A stretch of 17,954 nt of DNA from CAZRWH01 sp964603905 (GCA_964603905.1 CAZRWH010000025.1:1-17954), one strand, 5' to 3'. Positions 7,632 through 14,119 are shown, counted from the first letter of the stretch. The notes: generated by a model not told the origin, from the letters alone. A program made the numbers and translations.

Positions 7632-7977
7632 GTTCTTCGTGTATTAAGTTTAGATTTGGAATTTTGAAAGCATAGGAAACAACTTTTGTTCCTTTTTTTA
7701 GATTTTTGAATTTCTTCTCAAATTTTTCCATTGTCTTTGGCATCAAATAACAAAAAATTACTTTTGCATCTGAAAGGTCTTTATTGAAAAAATTACCAAA
7801 TTTGATTTTGGCTTTTGATCTCCANNNNNNNNNNNNNNNNNNNNNNNNNNNNNNNNNNNNNNNNNNNNNNNNNNNNNNNNNNNNNNNNNNNNNNNNNNNN
7901 NNNNNNNNNNNNNNNNNNNNNNNNATTATAAGGATTAGGAATGCGCTGATTTTGATGAGCGGAAGTTGCATGTCCAA
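7582..7977 (-). CDS. Probable SAM-dependent methyltransferase, interrupted by assembly gap
   Basis: Two pieces of what is probably one gene flank the 100-N gap (7825-7924). The C-terminal 81 codons (7582-7824) include LSDAKVIFCYLMPKTMEKFE and then LKKGTKVVSYAFKIPNL. That order matches the last strands of small class I SAM methyltransferases related to FAM173/ATPSCKMT, as I recall the family. The N-terminal 18 codons (7924-7977) encode a hydrophobic stretch (MDMQLPLIKISAFLIL), compatible with the membrane anchor common in bacterial members. The SAM-binding motif I would lie in the gap. Known members are about 180-230 residues, so the real missing sequence should be longer than 100 bp. Joining the two pieces is an inference; they could belong to different genes. 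Confidence 0.5.
   Translation of the reverse strand: MDMQLPLIKISAFLILIXXXXXXXXXXXXXXXXXXXXXXXXXXXXXXXXXXWRSKAKIKFGNFFNKDLSDAKVIFCYLMPKTMEKFEKKFKNLKKGTKVVSYAFKIPNLNLIHEEPRVPGKNFATIRIYEI
7825..7924. other. Assembly gap of 100 N
   Basis: Exactly 100 unknown bases, the usual placeholder for a scaffold gap of unknown true size. It interrupts the methyltransferase gene. Confidence 0.98.
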
Positions 7978-8066
7978 GGTTATTATTGTATTTTGAGTCT
8001 ACTAGATAACTTAATCAAAAACAAAAATGTTATTTCGAAAAGCAAAAAAAATTAGACTGGCCTCAT

Positions 8067-8393
8067 ATGATTGCAATTGGCAGTGTTTGTGCTGCACTTT
8101 CTCTGCTTGTTCTGGCATTGATGGTTGTTGCTCCAGGATATCTGTTGGCGTTCTCTTTTTCGAACAGCCTTTTCTTCCTTGAGTCATGGCTTGTTATGGT
8201 CATGTTTGTTCTGACCATTGCAGCTCAAATCCTTGTTCTTCTGGGGCCTGCCGTCTATTACACAATCAAGCTGAAGAAGATTGAATATGGAATGAAAGTC
8301 TTGTTCTCTTCTCTTATTATGGAAGTTCTTTTTGTGCTTATAGTTGTTGCTGTTTGTTACATTGTTTTGGGGGAGCCGTATAGTTATGCATAG
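8067..8393 (+). CDS. Small integral membrane protein, 108 aa (possibly 121 aa)
   Basis: Three hydrophobic helices (about residues 3-30, 38-68 and 80-103) separated by a short loop and a basic turn (IKLKKIEYGMK) predict an inner-membrane protein. No family recognised. The first visible ATG places the first helix at the very N-terminus with no preceding basic residues. An ATG at 8027 in another frame enters this frame if one A of the A8 run at 8044-8051 is dropped, giving MLFRKAKKLDWPHM before the first helix, a far more typical N-terminus. Either a sequence error, slippage at the A run or a real start at 8067 is possible. An intrinsic terminator follows at 8418-8448. Confidence 0.65.
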   Translation: MIAIGSVCAALSLLVLALMVVAPGYLLAFSFSNSLFFLESWLVMVMFVLTIAAQILVLLGPAVYYTIKLKKIEYGMKVLFSSLIMEVLFVLIVVAVCYIVLGEPYSYA

Positions 8394-8417
8394 TCAGTAG
8401 ATTTATTCCATCTACAA

Positions 8418-8448
8418 AAAAAGCCCCCTATATAATAGGAGGCTTTTT
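8418..8448. terminator. Bidirectional intrinsic terminator
   Basis: AAAAAGCCCCCTAT (8418-8431) pairs with ATAGGAGGCTTTTT (8435-8448) with one mismatch around a 3-nt loop. The A-run on one side and T-run on the other let it end transcription of both convergent genes. Confidence 0.85.
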
Positions 8449-8470
8449 GAATTGTAGTCGCTAAGAGAAC

Positions 8471-8671
8471 TTACGCTTTTTTAAGCATTGGAAGTCCTGT
8501 TCTTTTGTTCTCAACAACTTTGTATCCTTCTGGCATTGAATCTAGCTCGTCTTTTCCTTTTTCTTCACGAGCGAAGTAGTAGATTTGTTGTTCTCTACCA
8601 CCACGAAGTGTAACAACTTTACCGTGTAGGTAATAAGTTTGTCCCTTGCTGTTTGTTACGCTGTAAGCCAT
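8471..8671 (-). CDS. Conserved small protein of unknown function, 66 aa
   Basis: A basic, compact protein beginning MAYSVTNSKGQTYYLHGK and ending KRTGLPMLKKA, with a central VTLRGGREQQIYYFAREEKG segment. The pattern of short beta strands, followed by the ENKRTGLP tail, resembles small proteins that I recall as common in Patescibacteria genomes without assigned function; this cannot be checked here. No signal peptide, Cys or membrane segment; the many Lys/Arg and aromatic residues would suit nucleic-acid binding, which is speculation. It has its own promoter (8705-8734) and an intrinsic terminator shared with the convergent gene. Start at 8671 has no Shine-Dalgarno. Confidence 0.8.
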   Translation of the reverse strand: MAYSVTNSKGQTYYLHGKVVTLRGGREQQIYYFAREEKGKDELDSMPEGYKVVENKRTGLPMLKKA

Positions 8672-8704
8672 GGGTTTTTTGGGTTAGGAGTATTTGCGTG
8701 CCGT

Positions 8705-8734
8705 AGTATATATTTACAGGTTAGGATTAGTAAA
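8705..8734 (-). promoter_or_regulatory. Promoter of the 66-aa gene
   Basis: On the minus strand, TTTACT (8729-8734) and TATACT (8705-8710) are 18 bp apart. The predicted leader is about 27 nt. The -35 lies inside the left arm of the dyad at 8729-8761. Confidence 0.45.
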
Positions 8735-8761
8735 GCCCCTCGAGGGATACTCGACTTTACT
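8729..8761. promoter_or_regulatory. Dyad overlapping the promoter; operator or hairpin
   Basis: AGTAAAG (8729-8735) and CTTTACT (8755-8761) form a perfect 7-bp stem. Inside it TCGAG (8740-8744) pairs with CTCGA (8750-8754) around GGATA, leaving a CCCC bulge. It lies upstream of both the 66-aa gene (minus) and the kinase-deaminase gene (plus), so it could be an operator or a leader hairpin for either. Confidence 0.4.
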
Positions 8762-8853
8762 TATTTTGAGATTGTTTCTTGGTTGATTTACGGTTTCTTT
8801 TCTGTTTTTATGGATGTGTTCGTGATTTTCAAGCAAATTTAAAGCAAAAAAAT

Positions 8854-9906
8854 ATGTCTCAATACATCGGATTAACAGGTTACATGGGAAGTGGTAAAGG
8901 TGTTATTTCAGATATGCTGAAGCAGAAAGGTTTTCGATATGTTTCTCTGTCAGATATGGTTAGAGCAGAGGCTACTAAAAGAGGGCTTGACCACACTCGA
9001 GAAAACTTGCAAAACGTTGGAAACGACCTTCGTTCTCAATATGGTGCAGGTGTTTTAGGTATGAAGGTTAGAGAGGCAATTTTGGGTGAACCTGATGGCA
9101 ATTGGGTGATTGATGGGATACGTAATCCTGCTTGTATCGAAGAGCTTAAAGAATTGCCTGGGTTTAAAGTTGTTGGCGTCAGTGCAAATGATGATCTTCT
9201 TATTTCTCGTATGATGGATAGACAAAGAGAAGGGGAGGGAGTAAGTCGAGAAGATCTTTTGGCTAAATTAAAGAGGGAGAAAGGTGAGGGTGAGCCTGCT
9301 GATGGTCAACAGGTTAAGAAGTGTCTTGAGATGGTAGATTATTTTATGCTTAATGAGGGAACTCTTGAGGATTTACAGAAGAAGTTTACTCATTTCTTGA
9401 AGTTGGAAAGCGGTGAAGATAGACCTACTTTTGATGAGGTGTTTATGGAGATTTCGTATACTTGGGCGAAAAGAGCAACTTGTTTGCGTCGCCAAGTTGG
9501 TGCAGTTATTGCAAAAGATGGGCAGCAGATGACGGCAGGTTACAACGGTGCGCCTCGTGGTGTTCCTCATTGTGCTGAGGTTGGTGGTTGTCTGCGTGCT
9601 AAATTGGGTATTCCATCAGGTCAACGTGCTGAAATTTGTCGTGGAACTCATGCTGAGCAAAATGCAATTACTCAAGCTGCTAAATTCGGGATTAATATAG
9701 AGGGGAGTACTCTTTATTGTAATACTTTTCCTTGTGTGATTTGTACAAAAATGATTCTTAATGCAGGGATTACAGAGGTTGTTTATGATAGTGATTACAA
9801 TGATCCTCTTTCAAAGGAGATTCTGGAGCAGCAAGATCTTTTGAAGCTGAGAAGGTATGAAGGAAGAAGGCTAGGGCATACTCGGCCGGGGAAATGTTGT
9901 TGTTAA
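8854..9906 (+). CDS. P-loop (d)NMP kinase-like domain fused to dCMP deaminase
   Basis: A two-domain protein of 350 residues. Residues 1-180 are a P-loop kinase domain: Walker A G9-YMGSG-K15-G16, then SLSDMVRAEATKRGL, VIDGIRNPACIEELK (85-99) and DYFMLNEGTLEDL (162-174). The order closely resembles the archaeal UPF0200/CoaE-like nucleotide kinases. Residues about 190-350 are a zinc deoxycytidylate deaminase that makes dUMP for dTMP synthesis. The catalytic H266-A-E268 and P293-C294-VI-C297 are intact, and the accessory metal-site and substrate region VPHCAEVGGCLR (238-248) and GTHAEQNAI fit dCMP rather than free cytidine deaminases. The ATG at 8854 places the P-loop at the usual distance; a frame start at 8779 would add 25 unlike residues. 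It ends in CCC. P-loop/deaminase fusions include yeast Dcd1 and the phage-defence AvcD/dCTP deaminases, so a defence role is possible, though a housekeeping role is more likely. Confidence 0.9.
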   Translation: MSQYIGLTGYMGSGKGVISDMLKQKGFRYVSLSDMVRAEATKRGLDHTRENLQNVGNDLRSQYGAGVLGMKVREAILGEPDGNWVIDGIRNPACIEELKELPGFKVVGVSANDDLLISRMMDRQREGEGVSREDLLAKLKREKGEGEPADGQQVKKCLEMVDYFMLNEGTLEDLQKKFTHFLKLESGEDRPTFDEVFMEISYTWAKRATCLRRQVGAVIAKDGQQMTAGYNGAPRGVPHCAEVGGCLRAKLGIPSGQRAEICRGTHAEQNAITQAAKFGINIEGSTLYCNTFPCVICTKMILNAGITEVVYDSDYNDPLSKEILEQQDLLKLRRYEGRRLGHTRPGKCCC

Positions 9907-9910
9907 ATTA

Positions 9911-9938
9911 GTGAGTAGTGAGAAGTGAGTAATGAGTA
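9911..9938. repeat. 7-nt-periodic repeat, site 4
   Basis: Four near-identical units, GTGAGTA, GTGAGAA, GTGAGTA, ATGAGTA, start 5 bp after the deaminase stop codon. Confidence 0.85.
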
Positions 9939-9964
9939 GCTCTCAAGATTTTTTGTAAAATTAT

Positions 9965-9992
9965 TTGACTTTTTCTCGAGAATGAATATATT
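9965..9992 (+). promoter_or_regulatory. tRNA-Glu promoter
   Basis: TTGACT (9965-9970), 16-bp spacer, TATATT (9987-9992). The -10 ends 21 bp before the mature tRNA, as expected for a tRNA gene with a short 5' leader. Confidence 0.75.
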
Positions 9993-10013
9993 GTCTGTGC
10001 TCTTAGAAAACGC

Positions 10014-10088
10014 GGTCCCATCGTCTAGTGGTTAGGACACCAGGTTTTCATCCTGGAAACAGGGGTTCGATTCCCCTTGGGACTGCCA
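10014..10088 (+). tRNA. tRNA-Glu (UUC)
   Basis: The 75-nt gene folds as a cloverleaf: acceptor GGTCCCA/TGGGACT (first pair G-U), D arm GTCT/GGAC, anticodon stem CCAGG/CCTGG with loop TTTTCAT (anticodon TTC, reading GAA/GAG), and T arm AGGGG/CCCCT with loop TTCGATT. The 3' CCA is encoded. It stands alone, with its own promoter and a downstream inverted repeat. Confidence 0.96.
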
Positions 10089-10096
10089 GAGTATTT

Positions 10097-10152
10097 AAAA
10101 TTTTGTTAACTCCTGCACTAATATATACGTTTAGTCGTTAACAAAATTTTTT
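10097..10152 (+). terminator. Perfect 14-bp inverted repeat with T-run after tRNA
   Basis: AAAATTTTGTTAAC (10097-10110) and GTTAACAAAATTTT (10137-10150) are perfectly complementary, and the right arm ends in a run of six T. The 26-nt loop holds a smaller ACTAA/TTAGT stem. Position suggests transcription termination for the tRNA; the stem is A/T-rich and the loop long, so another role is possible. Confidence 0.5.
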
Positions 10153-10169
10153 GATGGGTTACTAATGGT

Positions 10170-10188
10170 GTTTTGCCTTTGGCAAAAC
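10170..10188. other. 8-bp hairpin following TAATGGTG
   Basis: GTTTTGCC and GGCAAAAC form a perfect stem with a TTT loop. The preceding octamer TAATGGTG (10163-10170) recurs at 15113-15120, again directly before a short perfect hairpin of different sequence. Confidence 0.5.
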
Positions 10189-10238
10189 GGCTCTTGCACT
10201 AGTCAAGACACGTTAAGATCTGGTCCCGGGACCGGGGA

Positions 10239-10322
10239 TTTGAACTTTGAATATAAGTCTTAAGTCATATGTCATACTTCCTCTGTAGGTTGTCCTAGGA
10301 CGGAGGCCGTTGACAAATGACT
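10239..10322. repeat. 7-nt-periodic repeat, site 5, with inverted arms
   Basis: Words in one phase: TTTGAAC, TTTGAAT, ATAAGTC, TTAAGTC, ATATGTC, ATACTTC, then more degenerate units to GTTGACA, AATGACT. TTAAGTCATATGTCA (10260-10274) is repeated in inverted form at 10311-10325 with one mismatch. The right arm contains the -35 box of the downstream operon. Two palindromes lie in or beside the array: GGTCCCGGGACC (10222-10233) and GTCCTAGGAC (10292-10301). Confidence 0.75.
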
Positions 10323-10337
10323 TAAAAAGGGTAAAAT
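10310..10337 (+). promoter_or_regulatory. Strong sigma70-type promoter for the 10361 operon
   Basis: Consensus TTGACA (10310-10315), 16-bp spacer, TAAAAT (10332-10337). Predicted start near 10344, giving a leader of about 17 nt before the ATG. The -35 is inside the right arm of the heptad inverted repeat. Confidence 0.65.
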
Positions 10338-10360
10338 AACTACTCTTAAATCAACCAATA

Positions 10361-10873
10361 ATGAAAAATCTAAATTTATATGACTCTGTAGCTGCGGTGG
10401 AGGAAGCTCTCAAGGCGGAAGGAATTTCGTATCGTGTGCTAGGAACTGTATCTCACGCTATTGCGCGTCGTATGGTTGAGGGGTTTCCAAGGATTCGAAT
10501 GCATGGAGATAAGATCAATCCGCCTAAAAGCACTCCTCGTGATCTGGATTTTCATTATCCTGGGCCTGAGGGAGATCTTAGTTTTGTGTGTTGTGTGAGG
10601 GGTGAGACTAGTCGTCATTATCGTTTGTGGCATGATCCAAATCCTGTGAAGCCTGAATATGCTGCTGATACTCTTGGGGTTACTGCGGAAGGTATTCGTG
10701 CTTTGGTAGATAAGGCTCTTGCGAGTGGTCAATATACAGAAGATGAGAAGCTTTCGATAAGGTGTATGTTTGGACCGAATGCGCTTACTATGAGGGAGTT
10801 GGCTGCGTCTTCGGATATGGATTTAGAAGAGGTTCGTGCGTTGAGAGGAAGTTTGCTTCAGTTTGTAGATTAA
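10361..10873 (+). CDS. Hypothetical protein, possible nucleotidyltransferase-like fold with C-terminal HTH
   Basis: No firm family. The N-terminal half has ALKAEGISYRVLGTVSHAI (residues 16-34) and later TPRDLDFHYPG (58-68). A Gly-x-x-Ser turn followed by an R-D-L-D aspartate pair (D61, D63) recalls the GS...DxD active site of small nucleotidyltransferases of the MNT/AbiEii type, but spacing is unusual. The last 35 residues (EKLSIRCMFGPNALTMRELA and what follows) resemble a sigma region 4-like helix-turn-helix. First gene of a two-gene operon with a strong promoter; no Shine-Dalgarno. Function unknown; the fold suggestions are tentative. Confidence 0.7.
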   Translation: MKNLNLYDSVAAVEEALKAEGISYRVLGTVSHAIARRMVEGFPRIRMHGDKINPPKSTPRDLDFHYPGPEGDLSFVCCVRGETSRHYRLWHDPNPVKPEYAADTLGVTAEGIRALVDKALASGQYTEDEKLSIRCMFGPNALTMRELAASSDMDLEEVRALRGSLLQFVD

Positions 10874-10880
10874 TTTTGAT

Positions 10881-11384
10881 ATGAACTTCGAAGAATACTT
10901 ACAGGAAGATCTTGAAGATGGAGAAGGTATGTACCAGGATGCTTCTTCTGGGGTTGTTGATGTTCTGAGAGCTCTTTATGGTGTTATGGGTGATTATCCA
11001 AGCGCTTTTGATCTTGTTGAGCAAGAGTTGTTAGACACTGATAAATCTTATACGTATGAAGAGGCTTTGGATATTGCTCGCAAGGTTTTGAAAGATGCGT
11101 ATACTGATGCAGATATTTTGGGAGAGACAGCTGAGGAATTGCTTGTTGCTGCTAAAGCAAAAGAAATTTTGGATGAGGCGGATGCTCGTGACAAATTTGG
11201 ATCTGCTTGTGCTGAATTGGGTATCCCTGACAAAGAGCAACTCGTTAGGACTGGTGGTTTTATGCTTCAGGAAGGTCAAACCTGGGAGCAGTTTTTTATG
11301 TCGTTATTTAATGTTTGGCTAAAAGACGTTATTCCAAATGAGGAAGAACGTAGAAAAAGGCTGGAGGAAATTGTAAAATCTTAA
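10881..11384 (+). CDS. Hypothetical acidic helical protein, 167 aa
   Basis: Starts 7 bp after the previous stop, so almost certainly co-transcribed with it. The product is acidic and predicted to be largely alpha-helical (for example EEALDIARKVLKDAYTDADI, then AEELLVAAKAKEILDEADAR), with no signal peptide, membrane segment or cysteine cluster. No family recognised. Its stop overlaps the stop of the convergent lipoprotein gene (shared TTAA). The pairing with the preceding possible nucleotidyltransferase could mean a two-component small system, but nothing in the sequence shows interaction. Confidence 0.7.
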   Translation: MNFEEYLQEDLEDGEGMYQDASSGVVDVLRALYGVMGDYPSAFDLVEQELLDTDKSYTYEEALDIARKVLKDAYTDADILGETAEELLVAAKAKEILDEADARDKFGSACAELGIPDKEQLVRTGGFMLQEGQTWEQFFMSLFNVWLKDVIPNEEERRKRLEEIVKS

Positions 11385-11623
11385 TTACTACACAAGCACT
11401 CACAGTCTTCACCGCATTCAACCTGGTGTTCTATTCGGCATGATCCTATGCCGAGGTCTTCTTCTGTGCTTTCGATTTCATCTGCTGTCATGCATTCTCC
11501 GTGTGTGTATCCTTCTAGTTCGCATGTTGAGCTACATACGTCATCAGATTCGTATGCAGGTGGTTGGTATGTGCAGGCTGTTAGTAGAGGAAGAATTATT
11601 AGTGTTGCTAAGATTTTTTTCAT
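11381..11623 (-). CDS. Cysteine-rich lipoprotein with defensin-like cysteine spacing
   Basis: An 80-residue precursor. A classic lipoprotein signal peptide (MKKILATLIILPLLTAC, lipobox LTAC, lipidated Cys17) is followed by a short linker and a small domain with eight more cysteines at 30, 34, 44, 62, 70, 74, 76 and 78. The stretch C30-x3-C34-x3-G38-x3-G42-x-C44, read CSSTCELEGYTHGEC, has the spacing of the CS-alpha/beta core of plant and insect defensins and scorpion toxins (C-x3-C...G-x-C), and the tail holds the C-x-C pair (CECLC) that pairs with it in that fold. The insert between C44 and the C-x-C pair is longer than in typical defensins, so the fold is a hypothesis. Likely anchored outside the membrane. 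The gene stands alone, convergent to the preceding operon with stop codons overlapping. Confidence 0.8.
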   Translation of the reverse strand: MKKILATLIILPLLTACTYQPPAYESDDVCSSTCELEGYTHGECMTADEIESTEEDLGIGSCRIEHQVECGEDCECLCSN

Positions 11624-11680
11624 GATGATTGAGGTTTAATGTTGTTTTTATTTTATATTAAAAATTAGGTGTAATCCAGA

Positions 11681-11710
11681 TTGAACTGTTCTGGGTGCAT
11701 ATGGTATGGT
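11681..11710 (+). promoter_or_regulatory. Possible ahcY promoter
   Basis: TTGAAC (11681-11686), 18-bp spacer, TATGGT (11705-11710), about 31 bp before the ahcY ATG. Weak -10. No SAH or SAM riboswitch is seen in the short leader. Confidence 0.35.
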
Positions 11711-11741
11711 GCTTCGCGTATTTAATTAAAAATTTTTCAAA

Positions 11742-12958
11742 ATGGAAAACGAAACAAAAGACTACAAAATTGCAGATATATCTTTGGCCAAATGGGGGCG
11801 TAAAGAGATTGAAATTGCAGAAAAAGAGATGCCTGGATTGATGTATTTGAGAGAGGAATATGAAGGGAAACAACCTTTGAAAGGAGCTCGTATTGCAGGT
11901 TGTATTCACATGACAATTCAAACTGCTGTACTAATCGAAACTCTTACAGCGCTTGGAGCTGAAGTTCGTTGGAGTTCTTGTAATATTTTCTCAACTCAAG
12001 ATCATGCGGCTGCAGCAATGGCTGATGCGGGTATCCCGGTTTTTGCTTGGAAAGGTGAAACGGATGAAGAATACTGGTGGTGTGTTGAGCAAACAATTCA
12101 TGGTCCTGACGGATGGGTTCCAAACATGATTTTGGATGATGGTGGAGATCTTACTCAAGTTATTCACGAAAAATATCCTGAACTACTTGATGATATTCGT
12201 GGTATTTCTGAAGAGACAACAACAGGAGTACATCGTCTATATCAAATGGCTAAAGAGGGGACTCTTAAGGTTCCGGCTATCAACGTGAATGACTCTGTAA
12301 CGAAGTCTAAATTCGACAACTTGTACGGTTGTCGTGAAAGTCTTGGAGATGGAATCAAGCGTGCGACAGATATTATGTTTGCGGGGAAGGTTGCTGTTGT
12401 CGCTGGTTATGGAGATGTTGGAAAAGGGTCTGCGCAAAGTTTGCGTGCTCTTGGATGTCGAGTTCTTATCACGGAGATCGATCCAATTTGTGCTCTGCAA
12501 GCCTTGATGGAAGGTTATGAGGTTACAACGATGGAAGAAGCTTGTAAGGAAGGAGATATCTTTGTTACTGCAACAGGTTGTTGTGATGTTATTACCCGCG
12601 CTCACATGGAACAAATGAAAGATGAAGCTATAGTTTGCAACATTGGTCATTTCGACTCAGAAATCGATATAGCGGGAGTAAAAGATCTGCCTTGGGAAGA
12701 GATTAAGCCACAAGTGCATCACATTGTTTTCCCAGATGGCAAAAGAATAATCATGCTTGCTGAGGGGCGTCTTGTGAATCTTGGTTGTGCTACAGGTCAT
12801 CCAAGTTTTGTGATGTCTAATTCATTCACAAACCAAGTTCTTGCTCAAATCGAACTTTGGGAGAATGCAGATAACTACGAAATCGGTGTTCATTGTCTTA
12901 GCAAAAAACTTGATGAGAAAGTTGCGGCTCTTCACGTTAAACAACTTGGAGCTAAGCT
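11742..12958 (+). CDS. ahcY: Adenosylhomocysteinase, C-terminus lost in assembly gap
   Basis: NAD-dependent cytoplasmic enzyme that reversibly splits S-adenosylhomocysteine into adenosine and homocysteine, relieving product inhibition of methyltransferases. 405 codons are visible before the gap. Landmarks: GCIHMTIQTAVLIETL with SSCNIFSTQDHAAAA (substrate domain), VPAINVNDSVTKSKFDNLYG (catalytic Lys/Asp/Asn), the NAD Rossmann motif VAGYGDVGKG, TATGCCDVI, CNIGHFDSEID and GCATGHPSFVMSNSF. The last visible codons read HVKQLGAKL, which in the family is followed by about 25-30 residues ending in a Tyr; these fall in the gap. Expected full length is about 430 residues, the form without the 40-residue insertion. 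Apparent coding after the gap in this frame is spurious: that DNA belongs to the minus-strand SLH gene. Codon use is less T-biased than its neighbours, as expected for a well-expressed gene. Confidence 0.97.
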
Positions 12959-13058
12959 NNNNNNNNNNNNNNNNNNNNNNNNNNNNNNNNNNNNNNNNNN
13001 NNNNNNNNNNNNNNNNNNNNNNNNNNNNNNNNNNNNNNNNNNNNNNNNNNNNNNNNNN
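12959..13058. other. Assembly gap of 100 N
   Basis: A second placeholder gap, lying between the converging ahcY and SLH-protease genes; it hides both C-termini. Confidence 0.98.
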
Positions 13059-14119
13059 CCGCCGGATAAGCTGTCTGCGACCCAAACTCCGTTTTCATCG
13101 AATGAGTATGCGACAAGTTGATGTCCTATATTGTCTTCACCGATATAATAGGGGATGTACAAGATTACCGGTTCGCCTGTTGCGAGTTTTTTGAGTAGAT
13201 ATTCGGGTGATCCGTAGTAGTTCATTATCAGTTCGTAATCGTAGTTTTCTCCAAATAGGTTCATCTCGTTATGGCTCCAAATGAATGTTCCGTCCCATCC
13301 AATTGTTTCTTGAACTTCTGACATGTCCAGTATGTCGCTGTATTTAAATGCGGCTAGGTTTTTGACGGAAAAAGCGTAGCATCCGTAGGTCCATCCTGAT
13401 TGTGATGTTGGGTCAAAATCTAGATCCGAAGGGAACGCTGCTGTCATTCCGGAATCAAGCAAGTCTTGATATGTGGTCTCCTCTGATTCTGTGAGGCTCC
13501 ATATGTCGAACTCTTCTTCGTTTATTGTTTTGATCGCGCGGTAAAGCATTTTTGAAAAATCTCTTCTGCTAAGTTGTTCGTGTGGAGTTAGGTAGATGTC
13601 GAGCTTGTCATAGAGGCTGTGTTCCTCGGCAGCTACGACGTAATTCCAGTACCAGTCGCTTCTGTCTAAATCTTGGAATTCTGTTGTGTCTGTTGTTTTT
13701 TCTAATTCAAATACGTTGACGATGATCTTCGAGGCCTCTGCCCGAGTTATGTTTGTTCCGGGCCTGTAAGATCCGTCCGGATATCCGTTTATCCAGCCTT
13801 GGTCGAGTCCGTAACAGACGTATTTTGCGTACCAGTCATCTTCGACGTCGGGGAAGCAGTTTGCGTATTCGTCTTCGTTAGGTGTTTCTCCGATATAGCC
13901 TTCGACGATCATTTTCATGAATTCGGCACGATTTATCAGGTTGAGTGGGCGGAAATATCCGTCGTCGTATCCGTCAACTACTCCTTCTTCTTGAAGATAT
14001 TCGATAATTTCGGTGTTCGGGTCTGTGTCGTATAAGTCTGGGAAAGATGCTTGAACTTCGATTGCAAAGAATGACGAAAGAAGAAGGGAAACCGTCAACA
14101 TGCTTATTATTTTTTTCAT
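13059..14119 (-). CDS. S-layer-homology protein with C39-like cysteine peptidase domain, C-terminus in gap
   Basis: Exported surface protein. Residues 1-24 are a signal peptide ending VQA. Three SLH repeats follow: about 25-75 (GVVDGYDDGYFRPLNLINRA), 88-140 (GWINGYPDGSYRPGTNITRA) and a more diverged third at 148-198. SLH domains bind pyruvylated or other secondary wall polymers and hold the protein at the cell surface. From about residue 240 a papain-fold C39-type domain is visible: WTYGCYAFSVKNLAAF with putative nucleophile C247, a GEPVILYIPYYIG strand, then GHQLVAYSFDENGVWVADSL with H333 and D349 completing a triad. It is broken by the gap soon after residue 353. Homologues may process surface proteins or peptides; the catalytic assignment is inferred from motif order. 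Start at 14119 is 49 bp from the divergent DUF4349 gene. Confidence 0.85.

Noticed and set aside
8779..8853. N-terminal extension of the kinase-deaminase to an upstream ATG.
   Set aside because: The added 25 residues are hydrophobic/aromatic leader-like translation and move the P-loop away from its usual position near the N-terminus.
10221..10244. Minus-strand TTCAAATCCCCGG followed by GGGACCA looks like a tRNA 3' end (T-loop, acceptor, CCA).
   Set aside because: The 5' T-stem partner does not pair and the rest of the cloverleaf is replaced by heptad repeats; the acceptor-CCA spacing is one base off. Probably chance or a very old remnant.
12959..13121. Continuation of adenosylhomocysteinase to 13121 through the N run.
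   Set aside because: The residues after the gap bear no resemblance to the conserved C-terminus, and the DNA codes for the SLH protein on the other strand.
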